Shown in pieces: positions 1 to 8,093 of a DNA stretch of 39,498 nt. Source of the stretch: Candidatus Zixiibacteriota bacterium (GTDB lineage Bacteria; RBG-13-66-14; B26-G2; WVWN01); the NCBI GenBank assembly GCA_030613505.1, contig JAUWLW010000028.1, forward strand, positions 1-39,498. The letters are read 5' to 3'. Both the position numbers and the translations under genes were made by a program. Every line of letters starts with the position of its first letter. Within the stretch, counting starts at the first letter, position 1. The notes beneath the pieces are model-generated. The model saw nothing but the letters and a program-made list of their open reading frames with translations, did not search any database and was not told the origin of the DNA.

Positions 1-214
1 CCGGGCCATGGTACGTCTCGTGGCTCGATCGATTATCTTTGAGGTACGACGACTTGTAGATGTACGGAATGCCCAGCTCGGCGCAAACGCCCGCGGCGTA
101 CCGCGCCGTCTCTATCGCGAGTGCCTCAGTCTCGATGACGCACGGCCCACCGATGAGCGCGAACGAGCCGCCGCCTACGGTCACGTTACCTATTTTTACG
201 GTCTTCGTTTGCAT
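1..214 (-). CDS. kdsA: 3-deoxy-8-phosphooctulonate synthase, N-terminal part (window edge)
   Basis: Condenses phosphoenolpyruvate with arabinose 5-phosphate to give Kdo-8-phosphate, the precursor of the inner-core sugar of lipopolysaccharide; cytosolic. Only the first 71 residues lie in the window, and the gene runs off the left edge. Visible family marks are G-G-P-C-V-I-E-T (residues 22-29) and the substrate-binding K-S-S-Y-x-K-x-N-R-S-S block (about 54-64), followed by a Y-H-G-P. Known of the family: a Cys in the GPCxxE motif marks the metal-dependent class (Aquifex type), whereas the E. coli class has Asn there, so this one should need a divalent metal. The ATG at 214 sits 21 bases after the peptidase stop, suggesting the last gene of the same transcript. 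An Asp replaces the usual Ala in the KANRSS block. Confidence 0.9.
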   Translation of the reverse strand, partial: MQTKTVKIGNVTVGGGSFALIGGPCVIETEALAIETARYAAGVCAELGIPYIYKSSYLKDNRSSHETYHGP

Positions 215-235
215 CGCCCCGGGGGTAAACACACG

Positions 236-1696
236 TTAGAGGTCCAGCCCTACGACCGCTAATTTCTCCTTCCACGTACGCAGGGCGCCGTCGGCGTAAA
301 ACCGGTCCACTAAAAACTCGAAGGCCTTGGGTTCGTCGAGCGGTTCGCCGTACTCACGCTCGAGGTAACCGTGCACGGCGCGTTGGATCACCCTGGCGAG
401 CATATAATTCTTACTGTACATCGGGTAAAGGAGCGGGAAGTACTGCTCCGCCCACATCCCGTCGTCTTTATAGCGGTAGCCGAGGAAACGTTCGGCGTAG
501 TCGTCCAGCGTCGCGGCGAGGTCGCCGCCGGCATTCCTGTAAGCGTCGATTTCGAAACTTTGGGTCATCATAAAACGCCGAACCCGGGCCGCAAACGACT
601 TCTCCTCCGCATCCGCTACGCGCGAGACTTCGTCCTCCGACATCCCCGTAAACTTTCGCAGCCAGGCGGGCCTATTCACCAATAATCCCCAAGTGTCGGC
701 CATCGCTTCCGCGAAGAAGCCGGCGTCGCCGACTTTCAAGGAGAAATCCTCGGCCGCCGTGAATTTACGGTGAACGGCGTGGCCGAATTCGTGATACAGA
801 ACCCGCAAGTCCGACATGCCGTCCTTTAAATTGAGGAGTATGCGGATGTCGTCGGGGACGCGGATGGCGAAGCACAGGCCGCCGTATGGGATGTCGGCGT
901 CGGCGTGTAGGGCGATGCCCAGCGACTCGAGGTCCCGGCCGAACCCCTTGACGACCTCGGCCAACGACGGTAAGCCGATTTCCCCGGGGAAATATTTATC
1001 GTCGGCTGCGCAGAGCCGGTCGGTAACGTAATACGTATCCCAAGGCTCGATTTTATCCAATTGAAAACGGTCGACCCCCTCCGCCAACAGCTCCTCGTAC
1101 GGTTGCCTCGTCACGCTCTCATATTTATTTATTAAATCCTTTAACTCGGCGACCGTAAGGTCCTCTCCTGCCAGCGCCAAAGACGGGTAATCTTCGTAAC
1201 CCAAGGCTTGGGCCGCGTCGTTCCTTAAGCGGTAAAGCCGCCTCGCACGTTTAAATAACTCCCCCCTGAGTTTACCCTCCGATCGGAATGCCCGCCGGCG
1301 TACGTCCCGGTCGGTCTCCTTCAAAAGTATATTCGTCTTTAAATGGCGCGGAATTTCTTCTCCGTCAAGCGTCGGCTTGACGTCTATTACTATTTTCTGA
1401 ATCTCTTCTTTGAGGTCGATGATCTCATCGGTTTCCGCGCGCGCCAACGTTACCCAGTCGGAGACTATCTTGGCTCGCCTATTTAACGACGCGTCGTAAT
1501 CGCCGGCCAGGACCGCCTCGCAGGTCTCCGCAACTTCCGGAGTCAGCAACGCGTCCCGCCGCCTTTTCTCGTGGGCGGCGACGTCAACGTCGGCATGTTC
1601 GTAATAAAGTCTGAAGACGTCTTCGCCCTCGGCCGCTTGCAACGCTTCAAGCTTCTGCTCGATCTCCTTCAAGGTCCGTGCTTTGTCCTTAACCAC
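236..1696 (-). CDS. M3-type zinc metallopeptidase (oligoendopeptidase-like)
   Basis: A 486-residue soluble zinc peptidase. The catalytic H-E-F-G-H is at residues 302-306 and the third ligand Glu at about 330 in the A-E-A-M-A-D segment, the arrangement of clan MA families M3/M2. The protein is all-helical around this core, has no signal peptide or membrane segment, and so should act on short peptides in the cytosol. It is shorter than typical PepF (about 600 residues), missing part of the N-terminal helical region. The start is a GTG at 1696, chosen because GAGGAGG lies about 8 bases upstream. It follows the Cys-rich membrane protein by 12 bases and precedes kdsA by 21, so all three are probably co-transcribed. 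Exact substrate and subfamily are not visible from sequence. Confidence 0.85.
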   Translation of the reverse strand: MVKDKARTLKEIEQKLEALQAAEGEDVFRLYYEHADVDVAAHEKRRRDALLTPEVAETCEAVLAGDYDASLNRRAKIVSDWVTLARAETDEIIDLKEEIQKIVIDVKPTLDGEEIPRHLKTNILLKETDRDVRRRAFRSEGKLRGELFKRARRLYRLRNDAAQALGYEDYPSLALAGEDLTVAELKDLINKYESVTRQPYEELLAEGVDRFQLDKIEPWDTYYVTDRLCAADDKYFPGEIGLPSLAEVVKGFGRDLESLGIALHADADIPYGGLCFAIRVPDDIRILLNLKDGMSDLRVLYHEFGHAVHRKFTAAEDFSLKVGDAGFFAEAMADTWGLLVNRPAWLRKFTGMSEDEVSRVADAEEKSFAARVRRFMMTQSFEIDAYRNAGGDLAATLDDYAERFLGYRYKDDGMWAEQYFPLLYPMYSKNYMLARVIQRAVHGYLEREYGEPLDEPKAFEFLVDRFYADGALRTWKEKLAVVGLDL

Positions 1697-1708
1697 CCGT
1701 TGCCTCCT

Positions 1709-2224
1709 CTACGTCCTTTCCCGAAATGGCGAGCGAAGACAAGTATTCCGGACCAGACAATTAACGCAACAATAATTTCGGGAGACCAAATAGGCCGTAA
1801 GGGCCGCGGCGACGAAGAACGCGGCGAAGATGACCGTAGGCCAGGAAAGGCGGAATATTAAAAGGTATAAAAAACCGCACGTGGGTACGCCGGCGTACCA
1901 GTAACGCCAGAAGAACGCCGCTATCTTCGCCCCCCAGCCTTCGTAGCCGCCGCCGGGCCGGTACAATAACGCTGCGACTTTACCCAACCCCCGAGCGCAT
2001 ACCCCGTCGTAGTAGGCGCAGTTCGCGCAAACCAATTTGGGCTGGACGACGATATACCAAAAAAAACATACGGCCAGATAAGCGCTAGCGAAAACGCCGT
2101 GCGCGATATCAAAAGTCCCCCAAAAGCCGATGACGGGTGGAAGAGCCGTAACAGCGGTTACGAAACAAACCGCCTTGGCAGAGTAGCGTTCGCGGCCGAA
2201 TATATACCGGTTCTCGTCTGTCAC
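1709..2224 (-). CDS. Cys-rich four-helix membrane protein, function unknown
   Basis: I do not recognise this 171-residue protein. It has about four hydrophobic segments (roughly residues 18-36, 42-62, 104-126 and 128-149). After the second and fourth it carries matching cysteine clusters: C-A-N-C-A-Y-Y-D-G-V-C (about 70-80) and C-C-V-N-C-L-V-R-N-T-C (about 152-162). The shared C-x2-C-x6-C pattern after paired helices looks like an internal duplication and could bind a metal or Fe-S cluster on one membrane face. It starts with GTG; the ribosome site is weak. A possible TATAAT lies about 65 bases upstream. The gene is followed after 12 bases by the M3 peptidase. No function is claimed. Confidence 0.7.
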   Translation of the reverse strand: MTDENRYIFGRERYSAKAVCFVTAVTALPPVIGFWGTFDIAHGVFASAYLAVCFFWYIVVQPKLVCANCAYYDGVCARGLGKVAALLYRPGGGYEGWGAKIAAFFWRYWYAGVPTCGFLYLLIFRLSWPTVIFAAFFVAAALTAYLVSRNYCCVNCLVRNTCLRSPFRERT

Positions 2225-2290
2225 GCTCGTCTAACATGGAATCGCGGCCCCGTCGCGGCACGTTGACCGGCCACAATTCGATATTAATCC

Positions 2291-2296
2291 ATTATA
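2291..2296 (-). promoter_or_regulatory. Possible -10 element before the Cys-rich membrane protein
   Basis: A perfect TATAAT reads on the minus strand inside the AT-rich gap 2225-2410, about 65 bases before the GTG at 2224. No good -35 hexamer is found 16-18 bases upstream, so this is weak evidence for a promoter separating this gene from the glycosyltransferase-like gene before it. Confidence 0.3.
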
Positions 2297-2410
2297 ACAT
2301 AAAATTTTACTTCCGTGCCTCGTTAAAGTCCAATACCATACCGTAACCCAATGATTTCTAACCATTTACGTAATACACCTATCACGCTTCCTATCGTCCA
2401 CCCTCCTTTG

Positions 2411-4378
2411 TCACCGTCGTCGTTGTTTCTCTCCTGAGCCGGAATTAACGTACCGAGGTTCACGACGGTAAATTATTATGCGATTTACGTTTAGGTCGCG
2501 GTTCCTTCCCGACTCCGGGTCGTAATAATCGTTACAAAAAGTTACTTTCACCTCGTGAACGCCGGCGCCAAGCTCGCACTCCATCTCGTAAAAACGCCAA
2601 AACGTCGCGTCTACGGTCGTCGTCCCGCGGCGTATGCCGTCCACGGCGACCTCCATAACGGGCCAAACCCCCTCCGCGGGCAGTCCGGAGGCCTGTACGC
2701 ACAATACGTAGCGGCCGGTTTTGGTTATAAAGGTTTTGGCCTTAGCGGCCGCGCCGGTTCGCGCAAGGACCGCACGGTCGGTAGTCTCGCTCGAGCCCTC
2801 GGCTTCGAACACTTGAACGTCGCGGATTACTTCGCCGTATCCGGTGAAGCGGTAAAGGACCCTTTCGCCGCTCGCAAACCTTAAAACGGTTACGGGTTCG
2901 CTCCTCCTGATCATTTTGAAGAAAACGACGCGCAGGTCGCTGACCCCCGCTCGCCCGTACAACGTCGGGTCATCCCATTCGAAATCGGTAAAATACAACA
3001 CGCTGCCGTCCGCCGTATACTCCGGAAAGCCGCGCAACGCCGAGGCCTCGAGTTTTTGCGCTGCGTCGGGGAGAGGTTCGCAGAACGGCTGGGGGCAAGG
3101 CAACGTCCGCGTATGCCGGCTTAAATAGTCGATCCAACAACCTACGTCCACGTGAGACATGAGTACCGCGTCCCCCGGTTTCGTAATCGATACGACAACG
3201 CGCGCCGCTTCCTCCGCGTCATTTTTCCCCGGTAACGTGGCCGGGTATATTACGCGATTGAAGTTCAAGATAGCCAACGAGATTAACGCACCGGCGGCGA
3301 TTGCGTGGAAAATCCCTCGCCGCGGAACGGCCAGGCCAAACAGCAGCCACACCGGCGTCGTCGTCGCTATCCACCACTCCGCGTTTTCGGGTTCCCACCA
3401 GGAAAAGAATATGTGAAAAAAAACGAACCAAGCGGCGGCGGCTACCAACCACCGCCGCTTCTCGCGCCACAAACGTCGCGACGCGGCGGCGACCGTACCC
3501 AGCGCGCCGGCGAATACGAATATTGCAGGAACGTAATTTTGCAGCAGCGACGCCGGCGTTAGCGTTTTACCTGCGTCGAAAGGCGTGGGGCCCGCCGCGA
3601 CAGCGCCCAGCATCGTTAAATAGCCGCGCGCCAGTCGCTCGCGCGTAAGGTACCCCCAATCTCCCCACCAGAAATAATGCGTCACCCACCTGTACCACGC
3701 GCCCCACCCGCAGACGTGGTAATAGAGCAACGGTATCAGTACGTACGGGATAATAACTATGGCGCCGTACGCCGCTAAAAATACGCCGAGCCTCGCTAAA
3801 CGCCTCTTATTTTCCCACCCCACGATGATCGCGCACACCGGGATAAAAAGAATTACGACCTGGTGGCAAAGAGTTCCTACGCCGAGCCACCCCGCCAAAG
3901 TAAGAATAGTCCGGTAGCTTATACGCGCCGCCGTTAAGATGTACAGGGCGCCGGAAAAAAACAACGCCACTAAAGCCAGGACCTCCGCTTCCCCGGCGAA
4001 GTACCACCAGGACGCGGATACGGCCGCCGCGGCGGCCGCGAGGAAGGCGGCGGTTACGGTCGCGCCAAGGCGTCTTAGCGACAAGTAAAATAGCGCTGCG
4101 GCTGCGGCGGCCGAAGCCGCGGAGAACGCCGCTACGGGAGCAAAAACGTCGCCCGCGTAACCGAGCGAACGGGCTCCGCGCACCAATAACCACGTTAGCG
4201 GCGTATAGAAGAGGTGATGCCAATGGAAGAATGGGTACGCGTCTTTAACGTCCGCCGCGAGCGCGTACAGCACTGCGTCGGTAGGATGGTTCTGGGACCT
4301 AAAAAGGAAATAAAAAAACGCGAGGCCCGCCGCTGCCAACGCGGCGAGAAGCCGTTCGCGGCGCGTTACATTTAACAA
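2411..4378 (-). CDS. Polytopic GT-C-like glycosyltransferase with C-terminal CBM60-like domain
   Basis: A 655-residue protein. The first ~400 residues are a run of about ten hydrophobic helices in the style of the PMT/GT-C membrane glycosyltransferases: an early loop with Asp (P-T-D-A-V-L), the F-H-W-H-H-L-F-Y-T-P-L block, and a W-Y-F-A-G-E-A-E-V-L segment. Such enzymes move sugars from polyprenyl-phosphate donors outside the membrane. The soluble tail ends with a beta-rich module (about 520-645) holding G-V-H-E-V-K-V-T-F, then N-D-Y-Y-D-P and R-N-R-D-L-N-V-N. That pattern matches the calcium-dependent xylan-binding CBM60-like modules. The start is TTG at 4378 with no convincing ribosome site, so the N-terminus is uncertain. 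It lies 44 bases after the uracil-DNA glycosylase. Donor and acceptor are unknown; the glycosyltransferase label rests on topology, the CBM label on motif. Confidence 0.65.
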   Translation of the reverse strand: MLNVTRRERLLAALAAAGLAFFYFLFRSQNHPTDAVLYALAADVKDAYPFFHWHHLFYTPLTWLLVRGARSLGYAGDVFAPVAAFSAASAAAAAALFYLSLRRLGATVTAAFLAAAAAAVSASWWYFAGEAEVLALVALFFSGALYILTAARISYRTILTLAGWLGVGTLCHQVVILFIPVCAIIVGWENKRRLARLGVFLAAYGAIVIIPYVLIPLLYYHVCGWGAWYRWVTHYFWWGDWGYLTRERLARGYLTMLGAVAAGPTPFDAGKTLTPASLLQNYVPAIFVFAGALGTVAAASRRLWREKRRWLVAAAAWFVFFHIFFSWWEPENAEWWIATTTPVWLLFGLAVPRRGIFHAIAAGALISLAILNFNRVIYPATLPGKNDAEEAARVVVSITKPGDAVLMSHVDVGCWIDYLSRHTRTLPCPQPFCEPLPDAAQKLEASALRGFPEYTADGSVLYFTDFEWDDPTLYGRAGVSDLRVVFFKMIRRSEPVTVLRFASGERVLYRFTGYGEVIRDVQVFEAEGSSETTDRAVLARTGAAAKAKTFITKTGRYVLCVQASGLPAEGVWPVMEVAVDGIRRGTTTVDATFWRFYEMECELGAGVHEVKVTFCNDYYDPESGRNRDLNVNRIIIYRREPRYVNSGSGEKQRRR

Positions 4379-4422
4379 TTGGTTATTCGTTGTCGCCGTC
4401 GCCGCCGGCGGCGAACGCCGTC

Positions 4423-5115
4423 TTAACCGTACGCCAGATCACGCGCTCGGCAGAGGTCGTCGTATATTTGTTGTTTATACGCGGGGAACCGCAACGCCGC
4501 AGCCGTGTGGTAAGTCGGTATGACGGTCGTGTCGCCGATCTTATGATGGGCGCCGCGCAGCCGCGCCATCGATTCTTTAACGTTTAGTATTGCTTGGGCC
4601 GCATATAAACCCAAACACACTATAATCCGCGGCTTAATGACGGCTATTTGCTTGTCGAGGTAAGGGCGGCAGGCCGTGAGCTCTTCCGGCAAAGGGTCGC
4701 GGTTCTCGGGGGGCCGGCACTTTAACAAGTTGCCAATATAAACCTCCGACCTTTTTAAGCTGACTTGCTCGAGCAAACGATTCAGTAATTGGCCGGCCCT
4801 CCCTACGAAAGGCAGGCCCTGGCGGTCTTCTTCTGCGCCCGGCGCCTCGCCGATGAACATTATCTCGGCGTATTCGTTGCCGTCGCCGTAGACGGCGTGG
4901 GTCCTTTGGGACCCTAAGCCGCACTTCCGACACCTATCCACCGTCTCCTTTTCTCTTCTAATAACCCCTTCCCGCGAAAGGTCTTCTTCTGAAGTAACGT
5001 CAACGGGTCCTTCGGCGCCCAATAACGCCGACGCGGGCGACTCGGCGACGATTTCGCGCACGCCGAGGGCCCGTAGGTTCTCCGCAAGCGCCCTGGCGAT
5101 TCGCTTATCCTTCAT
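4423..5115 (-). CDS. Family-4 uracil-DNA glycosylase (4Fe-4S)
   Basis: Removes uracil arising from cytosine deamination, the first step of base excision repair. The 230-residue protein carries the family-4 motifs: G-E-A-P-G-A-E-E-D at residues 89-97, G-R-A-G-Q-L-L-N at about 105-112 and K-C-R-P-P-E-N-R at 132-139. Four cysteines (62, 65, 133, 149) have the spacing expected for the 4Fe-4S cluster. The C-terminal loop reads Y-H-T-A-A-A-L-R where the family normally has H-P-x-x-x-L-R; the His (203) is kept but Pro is Thr. There is an N-terminal extension of about 55 residues before the first cluster Cys, as in many bacterial members. The ATG at 5115 directly abuts the coaBC stop, so the two are translationally coupled. 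Confidence 0.92.
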   Translation of the reverse strand: MKDKRIARALAENLRALGVREIVAESPASALLGAEGPVDVTSEEDLSREGVIRREKETVDRCRKCGLGSQRTHAVYGDGNEYAEIMFIGEAPGAEEDRQGLPFVGRAGQLLNRLLEQVSLKRSEVYIGNLLKCRPPENRDPLPEELTACRPYLDKQIAVIKPRIIVCLGLYAAQAILNVKESMARLRGAHHKIGDTTVIPTYHTAAALRFPAYKQQIYDDLCRARDLAYG

Positions 5116-6300
5116 TTAGGCCTTTCTCCATAAAAGCTCTAGCTCGTCTAGTATTTTTTCCGCGAGGGCGGCCTTCGAAATCTCACCGAGCTCCTCTACC
5201 CCGTCCGCCTTAACGATGGCTGCTTTCGCTTTTTCAAAGCTAAAACCGACGCCGGCCCGACCTATTACGTTAGCAACTATCAAATCGGCACCCTTTTTCA
5301 ATAACTTACCTTTAGCGTTTTCGATTAAATTCTCCGTTTCAGCCGCAAACGCGATTACTAGCCTATCGCCTTTGTTACCAGCCAGTTCCGAAATGATATC
5401 TACAGTCGGAGTTAACGTGAGGCTTACTTTACCTTTGGTTTTTTTGGTTTTATGCTCCCGGGTTTCATCAAATCGGTAATCCGCGACGGCGGCGGCCATC
5501 ACCAGAGCGTCGGCCTTTTCGAACGCCGCCGCGGTCGCCTCGTACATTTCGGCGGCCGATTCAACGCGAACGACCCGCACGGTGCTTCCAAGCGGTGCCG
5601 GGTCATCGCTAACGCCGGAGACCAACGTAACGGCGGCGCCACGGCGCGCCGCGCGCCGCGCGATATCGTACCCCATGAGGCCGCTCGAGGGATTGGTAAG
5701 CATCCGGACCGCGTCGAACCGCTCCCGCGTTGGGCCGGCGGTTACGGCCAACTTTTTACCTTTCAGGCCGGCCTTACGGTGCGCGAGTCGCAGGATATCC
5801 TCGGCTATTACACTTACGTCGGCCAACCTGCCTACGCCGGCGTCGCCGCACGCCGTCCGCCCCTCTTCCGGCGGCACGACAACGTATCCTAGCTCGCGCA
5901 GCGTCGAGACGTTGCGTTGGACTTCTACCTTGGCCCACATCTTGGGGTTCATCGCCGGAGCGACCAGGCGGCCGCAACCGACGGCGAGCGCTACCGTGGT
6001 GAGCGCGTCGTCGGCTACCCCGGCGCTGAGTTTTCCGAGGACGTTGGCGGTTGCGGGCACGACCGCGAAAGCGTTCGCCCCCTCGGCGGTTTCCAAGTGG
6101 GCGAAAGCGTGTTCGCGCCCGAATAAGTCCGTTATGGCGGGCCGGCCGGTTACGGCGTCAAAGAGGCGCGGGTCGACGAGCTTGGTAGCGTTCGGCGTCA
6201 TCGCAACCGTTACCTCGGCCCCCTCGCCGACGAGTAGGCGCGCCAGCTCGGCCGCCTTATAAATGGCCACGCTCGCCGATACACCCAATATTATTTTCAT
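5116..6300 (-). CDS. coaBC: Bifunctional phosphopantothenoylcysteine decarboxylase / phosphopantothenate-cysteine ligase
   Basis: Carries out two consecutive steps of coenzyme A synthesis: CTP-dependent coupling of cysteine to 4'-phosphopantothenate, then FMN-dependent decarboxylation. The CoaC half (about residues 1-175) shows the flavin-binding G-V-S-A-S-V-A-I-Y-K start, the conserved His68 before P-A-T-A-N (82-86), A-M-N-P-K-M-W (116-122) and the catalytic Cys151 in A-C-G-D-A-G-x-G-R. The CoaB half starts with the K-K-L-A-V-T-A-G-P-T-R-E segment (182-193) and N-P-S-S-G-L-M-G (203-210), then the Lys-rich K-T-K-K-T-K-G loop. At 394 residues it is full length. It overlaps gmk upstream by 4 bases, and the uracil-DNA glycosylase follows with no gap. 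Confidence 0.97.
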   Translation of the reverse strand: MKIILGVSASVAIYKAAELARLLVGEGAEVTVAMTPNATKLVDPRLFDAVTGRPAITDLFGREHAFAHLETAEGANAFAVVPATANVLGKLSAGVADDALTTVALAVGCGRLVAPAMNPKMWAKVEVQRNVSTLRELGYVVVPPEEGRTACGDAGVGRLADVSVIAEDILRLAHRKAGLKGKKLAVTAGPTRERFDAVRMLTNPSSGLMGYDIARRAARRGAAVTLVSGVSDDPAPLGSTVRVVRVESAAEMYEATAAAFEKADALVMAAAVADYRFDETREHKTKKTKGKVSLTLTPTVDIISELAGNKGDRLVIAFAAETENLIENAKGKLLKKGADLIVANVIGRAGVGFSFEKAKAAIVKADGVEELGEISKAALAEKILDELELLWRKA

Positions 6301-6920
6301 CGGACGCCGAGCCTCCTACGAAGGTTATGACGTTCGGCCTCGATTATGCATTTCGCCGCGGCAACCGCTTCCTCCAGGCGGTCATTTACGACGAAATAAT
6401 CGAAATCGGCCGCCTCCCGGATCTCGAGCTCCGCCTGGAAAATGCGGCGCTCGATATCGGACGGGTCGTTTTGCCCTCGCGCGACTAAACGGGTACGCAA
6501 TTCGGCCAACGAAGGCGGCAAGATGAAAACCGACGGCGCGGAGGGATAACGGGACCTTAACTGGCTCGCGCCCTGGACGTCTACGTCGAGGAGGACGTCG
6601 CCGTGCCCCAGCTTTGCCTCGAGCTGGTCGCGAGACGTGCCGTACCGATAACCGTGTACCGTGGCGTACTCGACAAAGCGACCATCGCTCAACAGCGATT
6701 CGAAACTCTCTTCAGATACGAAATAGTAATCGCGGCCGTCGACCTCGTCGGGGCGCACCGACCTGGTCGTATGCGAGACGGAGAAACTTATCCCCGAAAG
6801 GTCCTTTAAAACGGCGCGGCAGATGGTCGACTTACCCGCGCCGGACGGCCCCGTGAACACGAATAGGCAACCGGGCCGTTTCTTTTGTATTAACTTGTAA
6901 ATGTCCACGCTGCGTTTCAT
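6297..6920 (-). CDS. gmk: Guanylate kinase
   Basis: Phosphorylates GMP to GDP with ATP, completing the route from the purine genes upstream toward GTP. The P-loop G-P-S-G-A-G-K-S is near residues 24-31, followed by the GMP-binding S-H-T-T-R-x-x-R-P-x-E-x-x-G-x-D-Y-x-F block. A late R-R-x-x-x-A-x-x-E-I segment is also present. About 207 residues, normal for the family. I choose ATG at 6920 over a TTG two codons upstream because it forms a 4-base ATGA overlap with the stop of the TsaC-like gene. The gmk end likewise overlaps the coaBC start by 4 bases. In many bacteria rpoZ sits between gmk and coaBC; here it does not. Confidence 0.97.
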   Translation of the reverse strand: MKRSVDIYKLIQKKRPGCLFVFTGPSGAGKSTICRAVLKDLSGISFSVSHTTRSVRPDEVDGRDYYFVSEESFESLLSDGRFVEYATVHGYRYGTSRDQLEAKLGHGDVLLDVDVQGASQLRSRYPSAPSVFILPPSLAELRTRLVARGQNDPSDIERRIFQAELEIREAADFDYFVVNDRLEEAVAAAKCIIEAERHNLRRRLGVR

Positions 6921-7588
6921 TCCCAAAACTGCAACAACGCTTCCTCAAGCTCCTTTCCGCCCCTCAGCGGCGTGGGCGGGTCGACCGTGAAGTCGACGAT
7001 AAAAGAAGCTCTTTGAAAAGGCGAATACCCGGCATCTAACGCCAAGGTTGCCCGTTTCAGCATCGCCGCCGGCACCTGGTCCAGAAGGTACGGTTCCTCG
7101 CCGCGGGCGTAGTTCGCGCTAACGGAAAAAGCGAACTTACAGAATTTCAGAATAATTTTAATAAGGCCGCCCCTGGGTACGCGAAGCGCGACGCCGCCGC
7201 GAACGTTGGCGAGCGGCGGCCGCCAATCCCATTTGGCGCCTACGACCACCGAGACCGGGTTCGGCACGCGGCGGCAGAATTCCTCAATCCGGTCTAAATT
7301 TTGCCCCGTAAGCATACGGGCGTATCGCCAATCGGGCGCCAGAATTATCGACGGTTGGCGTCCAGGCCTACCTTTGAGAGCATATAGCTTCCCCGCCGGC
7401 TCGCGCCACGGCGGTGCTTCGTGCCCATCCCGTATTTTCTGGACATCTTCGGGCTTGAAAACCGCGGCGGTCAAACCGTAAACGGTATCGGTGGGTAATA
7501 TGACCAGATAACCGGCGTTAATCGCCGCGGCCGCAAACCCTACCGCACCGGCCACGCCCACCTTATCCAATTTAACTATTTCTACCAA
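6917..7588 (-). CDS. tsaC: TsaC/Sua5/YrdC-family threonylcarbamoyl-AMP synthase-like protein
   Basis: The family makes threonylcarbamoyl-AMP from threonine, bicarbonate and ATP for the t6A37 modification of ANN-decoding tRNAs. Motifs seen are L-P-T-D-T-V-Y-G-L (residues 32-40), Y-A-L-K-G-R-P-G-R-Q-P near 70, A-L-R-V-P-R near 135, and S-V-S-A-N-Y-A-R-G near 155. These cover the usual ATP- and threonine-binding positions. The protein is 223 residues with a short divergent tail rather than the Sua5 C-terminal domain. An insertion of about 15 residues (H-E-A-P-P-W-R-E) precedes the KGRP motif, which is unusual, so a side-branch (YciO-like) role cannot be excluded. TTG start; an AGGG lies about 8 bases upstream. 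It follows purE by 5 bases and overlaps gmk. Confidence 0.85.
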   Translation of the reverse strand: MVEIVKLDKVGVAGAVGFAAAAINAGYLVILPTDTVYGLTAAVFKPEDVQKIRDGHEAPPWREPAGKLYALKGRPGRQPSIILAPDWRYARMLTGQNLDRIEEFCRRVPNPVSVVVGAKWDWRPPLANVRGGVALRVPRGGLIKIILKFCKFAFSVSANYARGEEPYLLDQVPAAMLKRATLALDAGYSPFQRASFIVDFTVDPPTPLRGGKELEEALLQFWE

Positions 7589-7593
7589 AGGCT

Positions 7594-8088
7594 TTACCCT
7601 GCGTCGGCTTCCTTCGCCTCGACGGCGGCCGCCATTTTCTCGCGATAATCACGAAGTCGGCTTAAAAGCTTCTCATCTTGCAGCGCGAGGATCCGCGCGG
7701 CCAACAACGCGGCGTTCACCGCCCCCGCTTTTCCTACCGCGACGGTCGCAACCGGGACGCCGGCGGGCATCTGAACCGTCGATAGTAGCGCGTCAAGGCC
7801 GTCGGAGACGCCGCCGGGCATCGGAACGCCGATTACGGGCAGCTCCGTCACCGCCGCTACCGCGCCGCCCAAATGCGCGGCCATTCCGGCCCCGCAAATA
7901 ATGACCTTGACGCCGCGGCCCGCGGCCTCCTCGGCGTACGTCCTTACCCGGGCCGGCGTCCGGTGCGCCGAGGCGACGCTGAGTTCGTAACCGACCCCCA
8001 ATTCCTCGAGCGTCGCCGTAGCGTTTCTCATAACGTCGAGGTCGGAATCGCTTCCCACTAAAATACCAACTGGAGGCGTCTTAGCCAT
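7594..8088 (-). CDS. purE: N5-carboxyaminoimidazole ribonucleotide mutase / AIR carboxylase
   Basis: Rearranges N5-CAIR to CAIR (class I) or carboxylates AIR directly (class II) in purine synthesis. The 164-residue protein shows G-S-D-S-D (13-17), S-A-H-R-T-P (about 39-44, catalytic His) and G-A-G-M-A-A-H-L-G-G (about 66-75), followed by G-V-P and L-L-S-x-V-Q-M-P. No purK is present in the window, so whether the ATP-dependent class I route is used cannot be judged from here. It begins 5 bases after purD, in the same operon, and has an A/K-rich C-terminal tail. Confidence 0.96.
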   Translation of the reverse strand: MAKTPPVGILVGSDSDLDVMRNATATLEELGVGYELSVASAHRTPARVRTYAEEAAGRGVKVIICGAGMAAHLGGAVAAVTELPVIGVPMPGGVSDGLDALLSTVQMPAGVPVATVAVGKAGAVNAALLAARILALQDEKLLSRLRDYREKMAAAVEAKEADAG

Positions 8089-8093
8089 TTTAC

